Positions 43,573 to 52,299 of a DNA stretch of 64,000 nt are shown one piece after another (within the stretch, counting starts at the first letter, position 1; each line of letters begins with the position of its first letter). Position numbers and translations under genes: made by a program. The DNA lies in assembly GCA_002450905.1 (NCBI GenBank), contig DKAT01000058.1, positions 1-64,000 of the forward strand. Reading direction: 5' to 3'. The stretch is from Spirochaetia bacterium UBA6919. GTDB taxonomy: Bacteria > Spirochaetota > UBA6919. A model generated the notes under the pieces. The model saw only the letters and a program-made list of their open reading frames with translations, did not search any database and was not told where the DNA came from.

Positions 43573-44832
43573 ATGAAACGATTATTGATTCTTGGTGCAG
43601 GAACTGGTGGAACAATTATAGCCAACAAGATGAGAAAGGTATTGAAGGATGACTGGAATATTACAATTATCGATAAGAGTAAATTGCACTACTACCAACC
43701 GGGACAGATCTTTATCCCATTTAAATTATATGGATATAACAGTGAAGATGGCTGTGTCAAACCGTCGGGACAATATATTCCTGATGGAGTGAACTTTGTG
43801 AATGATGAGATTACAGCAGTTAATCCCAATGAGCACAGGGTGACCACTAAGGGTGGTAGCTATGAATACGATTGGCTTGTGATTGCTCTTGGCTGTAGGA
43901 TTGCTCCTGAAGAAATACCGGGGATGGAAGAGGGTTATGGAAAGAATGTATTTTATTTTTATACCATGAAATCTGCTTTGGATATGCAGAAAGCCCTTGA
44001 GCAATTTGATGGAGGTAAGCTGGTACTGAATATCGCTGAGTATCCCATTAAATGTCCTGTGGCTCCTATCGAATATGTTTGTCTTGCTGATTATTATTTT
44101 ACCCAGCGTGGAATTCGAGATAAGGTAGAAATATCAGTTGTTACAGGGATGCAGGGTGTTTTCACAAAACCCATAGCGGGAGATATGATGGGGAGTATGC
44201 TTGGCGAGAGAGGGATTAAAGTGATACCTAATTTTAATTTAGCGGAAGTCGACTCAAGTAAGGGGGTTATAAAATCCTATGATGGACAGGAGGTTCAATT
44301 TGATTTCCTTGCAGCAATCCCACCGAATCTGGGTGCAAAAGTATTTGATGGTCACGATATGGCGGATGGCAATTGCTATATCTTAACGGATCCCAAAACT
44401 CTTAAATCTGCAAAATACGATAACGTCTTTGTATTGGGAGATAGTACCAATGTCACGACATCCAAAGCAGGTTCTGTAGCACATTTTGAAGCGGAGATCG
44501 TTTATGAAAATTTATTAGCTGAAATCGAGGGTAAAGAACCTCATCCGGACTTTGATGGGCACTCCAATTGCTTTATCGAAACGGGATATAACAAAGCTCA
44601 TCTGATAGATTTTAATTATACCCAGCAACCTGTACCAGGGAAACTTCCATATCCTCTTGTGGGACCCTTTTCACTATTGAAAGAGACCCGGATGAATCAC
44701 TGGGGCAAGATGTTTTTCAGGTGGTATTATTGGAATATGCTCTTGAAGGATCGTTTTAGCAAGTCCATGGAATTATTTTTACCGACACGAATGAGTTATC
44801 GCGGAAAGGATAAACATTATTTAGAGAAGTGA
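43573..44832 (+). CDS. sqr: Sulfide:quinone oxidoreductase-type flavoprotein
   Basis: A 419-residue FAD enzyme expected to oxidise sulfide to sulfur or polysulfide and reduce membrane quinone. FAD motif LILGAGTGGTIIANKM (5-20), YYQPGQIFIP (40-49), ALGCRIAPEEIPG with Cys108, YPIKCPVAPIEY with Cys161 and VFVLGDSTNVTTSKAGSVAH. Cys108, Cys161 and probably Cys333 (SNCFIE) sit where SQR redox cysteines lie. The C-terminal basic/aromatic segment (MFFRWYYWNMLLKDRF) would anchor it at the membrane. A very strong GAGGAGG ribosome-binding site precedes the ATG. Closely related NADH dehydrogenases lack these Cys. The stop abuts the convergent FMN-binding gene. Confidence 0.9.
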   Translation: MKRLLILGAGTGGTIIANKMRKVLKDDWNITIIDKSKLHYYQPGQIFIPFKLYGYNSEDGCVKPSGQYIPDGVNFVNDEITAVNPNEHRVTTKGGSYEYDWLVIALGCRIAPEEIPGMEEGYGKNVFYFYTMKSALDMQKALEQFDGGKLVLNIAEYPIKCPVAPIEYVCLADYYFTQRGIRDKVEISVVTGMQGVFTKPIAGDMMGSMLGERGIKVIPNFNLAEVDSSKGVIKSYDGQEVQFDFLAAIPPNLGAKVFDGHDMADGNCYILTDPKTLKSAKYDNVFVLGDSTNVTTSKAGSVAHFEAEIVYENLLAEIEGKEPHPDFDGHSNCFIETGYNKAHLIDFNYTQQPVPGKLPYPLVGPFSLLKETRMNHWGKMFFRWYYWNMLLKDRFSKSMELFLPTRMSYRGKDKHYLEK

Positions 44833-45897
44833 TTAAGGGGTAGTAATGATTTCTTCAATTATAGATCCATCAGGGGCTCTTTTAATGATGACCCTTCGAT
44901 TTGGATTATAAGCCGGCGCTTGTTGGACAGGGGTTTGAGGCTGAGCAGGTGGCTGGTCAGGGGTTACGGGTGGTTTTACCTGTAGATCTGGCTTTTTATC
45001 ATTTTTATTAGTATTTTTATCGTCTTTTTTTGTATCAGTCTTGGGATCAATGGGTTTTTCTTCTTTTTTAGAAGGATCAACATCTTTCACATATAATACC
45101 TGATAAGCCTGTTTAATTCCACGAGAGAGGGCAAGTGACGTGATGGTTGCCCCTGAAATAGCATCAATCCCAAGGGCATTTTTATAATCTTGCTTGCTCG
45201 TAGGCATTTTTAAAGGGTCTTTATTGATGAAACCCTTAATGAAATCACTATCATTTCCCTTGGTACCCAGACCAGGGGTTTCATTGTGGTTAATCATCTG
45301 ATAACCAGTGATCTTTTTATCCGTGTTGAAGCCGATGAGGAGACCAATATCTCCACCATATCCCTGTTTGGCATTGTATTGAATGACCCATCCTTTAAAC
45401 TTTGAATCCTGTTCTGTGCCGTCATAGGCTTCGTGGTAGGTGATGAAAGTCAATCTTTCTTTCTTGAAAAGAGTTTCCAGTTTAGCGAATTGTTCAGGGG
45501 TAATTTGTATTGGGGCATCTTTTAATTGGAGGCGGTCTTTAATGATAATTTTATCCTCTTTTTTCAGAACAACGAATTCGATAGTATCTTTTTTTAATAG
45601 TTCATTGAAATCAGGTGAATCTGAAATATTTTTATCTACTATATCTTTAAATATCTGATAAGCCATCTTGCCTGATTTTTTTTGGATAATATATATTTTT
45701 TGGGGACTGAAGTGGACGCTGGGAAATATCTTACTACGCAGTCTTCGATTGACCTCTTCTTGAGCAATTACAATTTGATCTGCTGTCATATTCTGTACCA
45801 AAGCGAGTATAGTTACAAGGACAAGTCCGAATGCAAATAAGATCAGGCCTGTTTTAAATATATCATTGCTCAGCAGACGTGCTAAAGGTTGTTTCAT
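44833..45897 (-). CDS. FMN-binding (RnfG/NqrC-like) membrane protein with a long tail
   Basis: A 354-residue protein: one N-terminal membrane helix (about 14-34), an FMN-binding domain (about 150-270) and a Lys/Asp/Pro/Gln-rich tail (about 273-354). The flavinylation motif DAISGATITS is complete, with Thr251 as the expected covalent FMN site. Preceding GYGGDIGLLIGF and NHNETPGLG are also typical of RnfG/NqrC. In Rnf or Nqr complexes this subunit shuttles electrons on the outer membrane face. No other rnf/nqr gene lies in the window. An ApbE flavin transferase would be required elsewhere. Confidence 0.85.
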   Translation of the reverse strand: MKQPLARLLSNDIFKTGLILFAFGLVLVTILALVQNMTADQIVIAQEEVNRRLRSKIFPSVHFSPQKIYIIQKKSGKMAYQIFKDIVDKNISDSPDFNELLKKDTIEFVVLKKEDKIIIKDRLQLKDAPIQITPEQFAKLETLFKKERLTFITYHEAYDGTEQDSKFKGWVIQYNAKQGYGGDIGLLIGFNTDKKITGYQMINHNETPGLGTKGNDSDFIKGFINKDPLKMPTSKQDYKNALGIDAISGATITSLALSRGIKQAYQVLYVKDVDPSKKEEKPIDPKTDTKKDDKNTNKNDKKPDLQVKPPVTPDQPPAQPQTPVQQAPAYNPNRRVIIKRAPDGSIIEEIITTP

Positions 45898-46020
45898 AGG
45901 AAGTGCCCTTATAAGTGAATATTATTTCTCATGTATTAAGATAATATTATTTCTACAAAAATGGTAGTTAAATATTATAAGATATTTTATTTGAATAGGA
46001 TAAATTATATGATGAAGGGC

Positions 46021-46049
46021 TTGACATACAGGTAATGTATATCTTATCT
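46021..46049 (+). promoter_or_regulatory. Sigma-70-like promoter upstream of the YugP-like gene
   Basis: TTGACA (46021-46026), 17-bp spacer, TTATCT (46044-46049), 55 bp before the start codon at 46104. Confidence 0.5.
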
Positions 46050-46103
46050 TTGCTCAGGTGTTTTTAAAATATACTTGGATTAAAAATATTTTGTAGAGGT
46101 CTT

Positions 46104-46790
46104 ATGTTATTATATATCATTTTAATGGTACCAGCTCTGTTATTGACGATCTGGGCATCGATACGGGTGAATGGGCAGTTTAGCAGGTATTCTAAGGTGG
46201 CATCTAAGAAGGGATATACAGGATATCAGGCTGCAAGGGAGATTTTAGATAAGAGCGGTTTGTCCCATGTGAAGATTCAGGAGGTTAGAGGACGTCTTAG
46301 TGACCACTATGATCCTTCCAATAATGTATTGAGGTTATCTATGGATGTATCTCGTGTTCCATCCATAGCATCAATAGGAGTAGCGGCTCATGAGGCTGGT
46401 CATGCTATCCAACAGGCGAAGAATTATAGTTTACTTGGTCTTCGACAAGCACTTGTACCGGTAACCCAGTTTTCTGCGTGGGTATTTAATATCCTAGTAA
46501 TTGCAGGGATAGTTGTTGGATTTACATTTCATAGTATGGGACTCTTTAAAGTTGCTCTGATATTCCTTGCTGTGACTGTATTCTTCTCTATTATTACTCT
46601 CCCTGTGGAGTTGAATGCCTCAAGTCGTGCGAGAAAGCTGTTATTACAGTATGGTATTGTTACGAAAGGAGAGGATGTCCATGTGGGAAGGGTTTTAAAC
46701 TCTGCTGCGATGACTTATATAGCTGCCGCAGCGAGTTCGGTTATAACCTTGGTTTATTACCTGATTGGATTTGGATCCTCCCGGGATTAG
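46104..46790 (+). CDS. YugP-like zinc metallopeptidase
   Basis: A 228-residue membrane peptidase of the YugP family. It has an N-terminal helix, the zinc motif HEAGH (His96, Glu97, His100) after SIASIGVAAHEAGHAIQ, two following hydrophobic helices (about 123-165) and the ELNASSRARKLL segment, whose Glu may be the third ligand. Function unproven for the family: probably a membrane-associated neutral protease. Its last 4 bp overlap the end of the convergent YeeE/YedE gene. Confidence 0.88.
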   Translation: MLLYIILMVPALLLTIWASIRVNGQFSRYSKVASKKGYTGYQAAREILDKSGLSHVKIQEVRGRLSDHYDPSNNVLRLSMDVSRVPSIASIGVAAHEAGHAIQQAKNYSLLGLRQALVPVTQFSAWVFNILVIAGIVVGFTFHSMGLFKVALIFLAVTVFFSIITLPVELNASSRARKLLLQYGIVTKGEDVHVGRVLNSAAMTYIAAAASSVITLVYYLIGFGSSRD

Positions 46791-48169
46791 ATCTCGAATT
46801 TATCTCTGATCCAAACAGAAGTCCATGATCCGAGGATGATGAAAATTACAGTAATGAGTGCACCAAATCCCAGGGTAGACATTCCACTTAATCCCTGTCC
46901 TATATTACATCCTAAGGATAATACTGCACCAAATCCCATGAGTAATCCACCGATGATGTGACCCACATAAGCTGTGAAGTTGGGTGGAAATATGAAATTA
47001 AAAGTTCTGGTGATGAGTGCCGTGACTGTTGAGCCCAGTATAGCCCCTACAACAGATGCTACTCCAAAGTTATAGATAATATATGTTTGTTTATCGGCTG
47101 CATTAGCGACGTTTTCCCTGACCTGTGCCATAGTTAAAATATCATTGAATGAATAATTATAAGTGGTGAATGAATTGTATAGGTGTTCCACCAATCGATA
47201 GCTTGGATTGGCAAAGGTTAAACTATTGTGAGGGATATCCGATATATCAGGGGTAGGTGCTATAATTTTTGCATATCCTGTTACAGCCCAACCAATGACG
47301 ACAAGTAATCCAATACCAATACCTGTGAGTGGCCATTTAGCACCCCAGAATTCGTCTCTCTCTTTGGAACGGATGAACCAGACTACAAGAAAGATTCCAA
47401 ATAAGATCAAAATACCCCATGAGAACGCACTGACTGCTTTAGATCCCACCAAATCACCTAACAAATTGGGTATAGCAAAGGGGGTATCGGATTTAATCCC
47501 CATCATACTAGTGATTCCCGTTACAACAGGTTTGCTGATATTCCCAAGTGGTTGAATGATAGATTGAAAGAAACCTCCAGTCATTGCTAAACCTGCTCCA
47601 GTTGTGAAGAATATAACGCTTATAAGTGATCCTATATTTCCTTCCCCTGTTCGAACAAGTATTCTTGAAGCACATCCTCCCGCAAAGACTATTCCCATCC
47701 CGAAAATATATCCTCCCGCTATAAACCGGAATAGATTGAAATCATCCGCATAGAATTTCACATACGTCGGTCTCGTTGCCTCCATGATATTTACAAGGTG
47801 TTTTTTATCAATGGTAATATAACTCAGGATTAATACCCCCAGTATCGATATGAAAAGTGCTACCATATAGGATTTGAACTTCGTGAACGTGCCCAGAATC
47901 CGAATGAATGTGAAGGCATTGGACATACAAAACTGACTTCTCTGAACAATAGCACCCATGATTAATCCGAGGACTAAACCACCAATAAGTACAATTAGAG
48001 CAGCAGAATATCTGGTCTTATCAGCCATCTTATCTTTCATGATCTGCTGAGAAGATTTGGGTCCCTCGAGTAATTTACTCAAATCCTCCTCTGCTGATGC
48101 TCTGCCCGTCGAAATGAATAATCCCAGGACGAATATCAATATCGCCAGAATGGAAATTTTTTTACGCAT
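46787..48169 (-). CDS. YeeE/YedE-family sulfur transporter
   Basis: A 460-residue membrane protein with about ten helices after a signal-peptide-like N-terminus. The family's Cys motifs are present: RSQFCMSNA (Cys81), FAGGCASRILVRTGEGN (Cys166) and LGCNIGQGLSG near residue 423. In characterised members such cysteines relay thiosulfate through the channel. Other relatives are linked to selenium. With SQR, a rhodanese and a DUF2173 gene nearby, uptake of a reduced sulfur compound is likely (inference). A long acidic stretch after the signal (about 27-50) is unusual. Transcribed alone. Confidence 0.88.
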   Translation of the reverse strand: MRKKISILAILIFVLGLFISTGRASAEEDLSKLLEGPKSSQQIMKDKMADKTRYSAALIVLIGGLVLGLIMGAIVQRSQFCMSNAFTFIRILGTFTKFKSYMVALFISILGVLILSYITIDKKHLVNIMEATRPTYVKFYADDFNLFRFIAGGYIFGMGIVFAGGCASRILVRTGEGNIGSLISVIFFTTGAGLAMTGGFFQSIIQPLGNISKPVVTGITSMMGIKSDTPFAIPNLLGDLVGSKAVSAFSWGILILFGIFLVVWFIRSKERDEFWGAKWPLTGIGIGLLVVIGWAVTGYAKIIAPTPDISDIPHNSLTFANPSYRLVEHLYNSFTTYNYSFNDILTMAQVRENVANAADKQTYIIYNFGVASVVGAILGSTVTALITRTFNFIFPPNFTAYVGHIIGGLLMGFGAVLSLGCNIGQGLSGMSTLGFGALITVIFIILGSWTSVWIRDKFEI

Positions 48170-48532
48170 AAAAAACCCCTTGTTGATTTATATAAATTAA
48201 AAGATTTGATATAGATATGAGGTATTTGAGGATAATGACCTCTCAAAACCTAATTGGCTAAGTATATTGATTTTAATCCTATATGTCAAGCAATTTTTTT
48301 TATATTTGAATTACAACACAATTCCATCATTTCCTTATTTAGATTCCACAAATGCATATCCGAAATACATCAATAGACTTAATACCCAGTAAAATATAAT
48401 TTATGACGACTATCATTAAGAAATACTTGATTTTTATAGAAAATATGTTAGTATTGTATGAATTCAGCTACGATGATTTGATAGGTGGTGGTGATCATCA
48501 TTCCAAATTATTTCTTAACCACCCATAATACA
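48170..48532. other. Divergent intergenic region with the tRNA promoter
   Basis: About 360 bp, AT-rich. The left half should hold the YeeE/YedE promoter, which is not obvious. The right half has TTGATT (48427-48432), a 16-bp spacer and TAGTAT (48449-48454), about 80 bp before the tRNA. No ORF is supported. Confidence 0.45.
48427..48454 (+). promoter_or_regulatory. Likely promoter for tRNA-Pro and surE
   Basis: TTGATT, 16 bp, TAGTAT. It is the only good -35/-10 pair seen upstream of the tRNA, which is only 11 nt from surE. Confidence 0.4.
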
Positions 48533-48607
48533 CGGGCAGTAGCGCAGCTCGGTTAGCGCACTAGACTGGGGGTCTAGGGGTCGCAGGTTCAAATCCTGTC
48601 TGCCCGA
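48533..48607 (+). tRNA. tRNA-Pro (anticodon GGG)
   Basis: A complete cloverleaf. Acceptor CGGGCAG (48533-48539) pairs with CTGCCCG (48600-48606) and A73 follows. The D stem is GCGC/GCGC. The anticodon stem CTAGA/TCTAG encloses the 7-base loop CTGGGGG, giving anticodon GGG. The T arm is GCAGG TTCAAAT CCTGT. The C1-G72 pair is usual for bacterial tRNA-Pro. CCA is not encoded. The surE start codon is 11 nt downstream, so processing of a joint transcript is likely. Confidence 0.95.
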
Positions 48608-48618
48608 ATTGGAAACTT

Positions 48619-49368
48619 ATGAATATCTTATTAACTAATGATGATGGAATCCACGGTGAGGGACTCATCTCCCTCAAAGAAGCACTCAGTAATGCTGACG
48701 ATATCCACTTAACAGTTATTGCTCCAGACAGGGAAAGAAGTGCATCCAGTCATCAAATTACCATATTCGAACCTCTCATCATCAAAGAAGTCCAGAAAAA
48801 TACCTATACATTAAACGGATCCCCTGCAGATTGCGTAAAAGTAGGTCTGGAGGGATTTCTTAAGCATAAAATAGACCTAGTTATCTCTGGAATTAACAAC
48901 GGACCTAATATGGGTATCGATATCTATTACTCAGGTACGGTAGCAGCAGCAAGAGAAGCTTGTTTCCATAATGTTCCCGCAATAGCACTTTCATTAGATG
49001 GATATGGTCATGAAAAAAACTATTCCTCAGCAACTTATCACGCAATAAATATTATCCGTAAATTAAAATCCGTCAACTGGCCTGAAAAAGTCATATTTAA
49101 TATAAATATACCCAATATAGATCGTGATTCTATAAATGGTACAATGATTACCTCTCTTGGAAACAGGGTATACCGTGATCGGGTTATTGAAAGAGAGTCC
49201 CCCTTTGGATGGAAGTACTTTTGGATTGGAGGTGACCTTCCAAGCTACCATTACAAGGAGGAGAGTGATTTTATGGCGATTGAAAACAATTATATATCCA
49301 TTACCCCCCTGAAGCTTGATCTCACAGATCACTCAATCATTGATACAATAAAAAAATGGGACTTATAA
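48619..49368 (+). CDS. surE: 5'/3'-nucleotidase SurE
   Basis: A 249-residue cytosolic metal-dependent phosphatase acting on nucleoside monophosphates. The start ILLTNDDGIHGEGL gives metal ligands Asp8 and Asp9, RERSASSH gives Ser41, and SGINNGPNMG gives Asn93 or 94. YYSGTVAAAREA and GIPAIALS-like (VPAIALSLDG) blocks complete the family pattern. It follows tRNA-Pro by 11 nt and precedes a TPR gene by 24 bp, so the three may form one transcript. Confidence 0.95.
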   Translation: MNILLTNDDGIHGEGLISLKEALSNADDIHLTVIAPDRERSASSHQITIFEPLIIKEVQKNTYTLNGSPADCVKVGLEGFLKHKIDLVISGINNGPNMGIDIYYSGTVAAAREACFHNVPAIALSLDGYGHEKNYSSATYHAINIIRKLKSVNWPEKVIFNINIPNIDRDSINGTMITSLGNRVYRDRVIERESPFGWKYFWIGGDLPSYHYKEESDFMAIENNYISITPLKLDLTDHSIIDTIKKWDL

Positions 49369-49392
49369 TAGTTTAATCATAGGGATATATCA

Positions 49393-50124
49393 ATGAATGA
49401 TGATTTAGAAAGTATGTGGAGTCGTGTGGATCTTACTATTTCTACCTCACAGAAGAAAGTCACTGAATTACTAAAACAGGGAAGAGAACAATACGATGCT
49501 GGTAAATATAATGACGCCATCACTACTCTACTAAAATGTGTCAATGAAGATCCGGAAAACCTCGAATCTCATTATTATCTTGGACTCCTCTATACAAAGA
49601 CGGATGATCTAAATAAAGCCATAGTCCATTTCAACGAAATCACCCTGTCAAAATACAAATACATCCATCTATACAACGTTCACAGCATCCTGGGATACAT
49701 CTACATCCGCCAGAGGGACTATGAAACTGCAAAAGGACATCTCTCAGAAATAATCCAGCAAAACAAGAACGACCTCAAAGCCTTATCGATGATGGGATAT
49801 ATTCATTATAAAAAAAATAATTTTGAAAAAGCAAAGGATTATTACACGGAGGTTATTCGTCAGGATGGAAATAATGCAAATGCATATAATTCTTTGGGTA
49901 TGATATATATCGACGGAGCCGAAGACATAGAAAAGGGCATCTCATTTTGTAAAAGGGCCCTGGAAATTGCTCCTGATACCCCGGCTTATCTGGATTCTAT
50001 CGGGTGGGGATATTTTAAAATGCAAAAGGAATCGCAAGCTATGGAATATTTAAAAAAAGCTTTTGAACTAGCCCCTGATAATCAGGAAATTAAACACCAT
50101 TTAAAAGCTATATTAAATATATAA
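49393..50124 (+). CDS. Tetratricopeptide repeat protein
   Basis: A 243-residue protein without signal peptide. About six TPRs in a row: GREQYDAGKYNDAITTLLKCV, YYLGLLYTKTDDLNKAIVHF, LGYIYIRQRDYETAKGHL, MGYIHYKKNNFEKAKDYY, LGMIYIDGAEDIEKGISF and IGWGYFKMQKESQAMEYL. The final units (AFELAPDNQEIKHHL) resemble PilF/NlpI-like repeats. It is a scaffold of unknown partner, probably coexpressed with surE (24 bp gap). An N-terminal 30-residue helix could be a coiled coil. Confidence 0.85.
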   Translation: MNDDLESMWSRVDLTISTSQKKVTELLKQGREQYDAGKYNDAITTLLKCVNEDPENLESHYYLGLLYTKTDDLNKAIVHFNEITLSKYKYIHLYNVHSILGYIYIRQRDYETAKGHLSEIIQQNKNDLKALSMMGYIHYKKNNFEKAKDYYTEVIRQDGNNANAYNSLGMIYIDGAEDIEKGISFCKRALEIAPDTPAYLDSIGWGYFKMQKESQAMEYLKKAFELAPDNQEIKHHLKAILNI

Positions 50125-50190
50125 ATAGAAAAATAAATTTCACCCTCAATTATTTCTTGAATACCAAATGCAATATAATTTAGAATGTCT

Positions 50191-50793
50191 TTAGTTCGGT
50201 GTTATGGGTTTCTTTCCAAATGATTCTTTTATAATCCCCTCTCGCAGAGCATAATTAAATAATATTCTTTTTAAGAGCTTTCGTCCTCGCGATATTCGTG
50301 ATCGAACGGTCCCTATGGGGCAATTGAGTATCTCAGAAATTTCTTGATAAGAAAGATATTGTAGATCAGCAAGCATCACTGCCAATTTATAATCCGCGGG
50401 TAAGGTATTGAGCGCATAAATTATTTCTGCATTAAACATGTCATTGAGCACTGTGAGTTCAGGATTAAATTGCTTCTCATCATGATCTAAGTGATCATTA
50501 TTAACATCGTTGTAAAGTTCCATCGGAACAACTTCCAAACGACTTTTCTTCTTGTGATACTGGTTGATAAAAAGATTTTTCATAATCTTATATAACCAGG
50601 CTTTGCAATTAGTCTGGGATTGGAATTTATGAAAAAATTGGAATCCTCTTAACAAGGTATCCTGAAAAAGGTCTTCCGCTTCATTCTCATCTAAAGTTAA
50701 ATATCGGGCTAATTTATAAAGAGCCTCACAATGAATGAGACATTCTGCTTCAAATTGACTGCTAAATTGTGAACGAATTTCTTCACATTTCAT
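50191..50793 (-). CDS. ECF-subfamily RNA polymerase sigma factor
   Basis: A 200-residue sigma factor. Region 2 (about 17-85; ALYKLARYLTLDENEAEDLFQDTLLRGF, CKAWLYKIMKNLFINQYHK) and region 4 (about 128-185; LNTLPADYKLAVMLADLQYLSYQEISEILNCPIGTVRSRISRGRKLLK) are complete, with no region 3. This is the RpoE-like group. The linker (about 95-118) is Asp/Asn-rich. No anti-sigma factor gene adjoins it, which is atypical, so its control is unknown. It is divergent from ribE. Confidence 0.93.
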   Translation of the reverse strand: MKCEEIRSQFSSQFEAECLIHCEALYKLARYLTLDENEAEDLFQDTLLRGFQFFHKFQSQTNCKAWLYKIMKNLFINQYHKKKSRLEVVPMELYNDVNNDHLDHDEKQFNPELTVLNDMFNAEIIYALNTLPADYKLAVMLADLQYLSYQEISEILNCPIGTVRSRISRGRKLLKRILFNYALREGIIKESFGKKPITPN

Positions 50794-50829
50794 ATTTTTG
50801 TAATAAAATAATACAGATTTTTTTTTTCC

Positions 50830-50857
50830 TTGACAAGTCTTTTAAATATAATAATTT
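50830..50857 (+). promoter_or_regulatory. Sigma-70-like promoter of the riboflavin synthase gene
   Basis: TTGACA (50830-50835), 16-bp spacer, TAATTT (50852-50857), about 50 bp before the ATG. The short leader leaves no room for an FMN riboswitch and none is seen. Confidence 0.5.
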
Positions 50858-50907
50858 TAGAGAACAGAGCAGAAAAGAATATTTTTTTTAAAATAAAGGA
50901 TAATCTC

Positions 50908-51546
50908 ATGTTTACAGGTATTATCAGTGAACTTGGAAAAATCTCCCGTGTGGAAGAGAAAGATGGGAAGGTCATGACTGTCAATTGTTATAAAACGCTG
51001 GATAGATTAGAAATTGGAGATAGTATTGCCATTAATGGAGCGTGTCAAACCGCGATTCGTATAGATCAAAAATCATTTTCTTATTACTCATCTAAAGAAA
51101 CTCTTGCCTTGACTAATTTAAACGATCTTAAAACAGGGAGCCTTGTGAATTTAGAAAGACCTATCTCCATTAATTCCCTTCTCGATGGACATATTGTACA
51201 GGGACATGTTGATGGAACGGGGATTCTTAACAAGATTCAGAAAGAAGGCAGGGATATTCATCTTTTCATTAATTGTCCAGAAAACATTTTACGATATTTA
51301 ATCCCGAAAGGATCAATAGCTATTGATGGAGTAAGTCTTACAATTAATGAAATATTATCTGATCAAATACGATTAACGGTTATTCCCATTACTTTTGATC
51401 AAACGATTTTTCATACTTATTGTGTGGGACAGAAAGTCAATATAGAGATTGATCTCATTGCAAAATATATTGATCGGTTACTCAACAAGAGTGAGATGAA
51501 ACGGGGTATTACAAAAGATTTTCTTACTAATCATGGATTTCTGTAA
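50908..51546 (+). CDS. ribE: Riboflavin synthase, alpha-type
   Basis: A 212-residue enzyme that converts two 6,7-dimethyl-8-ribityllumazines to riboflavin. It has the tandem lumazine-binding barrels: MFTGIISELGKI, GDSIAINGACQTAI, DGHIVQGHVDGTG, then KGSIAIDGVSLTIN and FHTYCVGQKVNIEID. The usual GVCLTV of barrel 1 reads GACQTA, a modest variation. The frame is open upstream, but MFTGII with AAAGGATAA before it fixes the ATG at 50908. Other rib genes are not in the window. Confidence 0.95.
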   Translation: MFTGIISELGKISRVEEKDGKVMTVNCYKTLDRLEIGDSIAINGACQTAIRIDQKSFSYYSSKETLALTNLNDLKTGSLVNLERPISINSLLDGHIVQGHVDGTGILNKIQKEGRDIHLFINCPENILRYLIPKGSIAIDGVSLTINEILSDQIRLTVIPITFDQTIFHTYCVGQKVNIEIDLIAKYIDRLLNKSEMKRGITKDFLTNHGFL

Positions 51547-52299
51547 ATGATATTCATGATTATTCATTAAATCTTATTAGAATTATTATACTGAAACTCT
51601 TTTAAAATTAATGTCAAATAATCAACACTGTCATGATGAGGCTCTCGAACCATGGAGCAAAGGATTTCAGATATCAAATATTATCAGTATAGCATCACAC
51701 ACAAATTTTTTGTAATCCTAAACTAAATTTCATACAAAAGGATTTGTAACCCATCAATGTATACAATCATCAATTGACGTTCATTATCCGATATTAATTC
51801 TATGAACTATTGTTTTAAACATATCGATTCATCATAAAAATTAAACTAACTTAATTATTAAAATTACAATGATAAGTAAATATATCCATAATGGATGGAA
51901 TTATTTTAAATGCTGTTTTAAAAAGGTTAAAATTTGCGGGTGGAGTTAAATCTTTTAAAGGTGTCTAAAAAAATAATTAAATTCACATAAAAAAATATAG
52001 TTATATAGGGTGAGATTTTACATTATTTTTTCACCTATTTAATAAATTATACATAAATATTTTAAATAGTTTGATCTTTCCTTAGAAGTTTAATATCTTT
52101 GTCGTGTTTTTTTAATTATTTGGTTCGAATAGATGAAATGGAACTATTAATCAATTAAAATTACAATCCGATTTTTAGATACCATTAATCTTTAAATATT
52201 GAAATCCTCATCATGACAATTCACAATAGGGAATTCAATTATAAAGGAATCTCTAACTTAAATTGATTGAACGAAAATTACATTTAGCTGGTAAAAATA
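51547..52299. other. Long AT-rich spacer
   Basis: About 750 bp between ribE and the glycosyltransferase gene. I see no convincing ORF, RNA gene or repeat, only very AT-rich DNA with a slightly GC-richer segment near 51640-51660 and 51930-51950. It may include the promoter for the glycosyltransferase gene. Confidence 0.5.

Noticed and set aside
50821..50907. FMN riboswitch before riboflavin synthase
   Set aside because: The leader is only about 50 nt and lacks the conserved RFN-element blocks.
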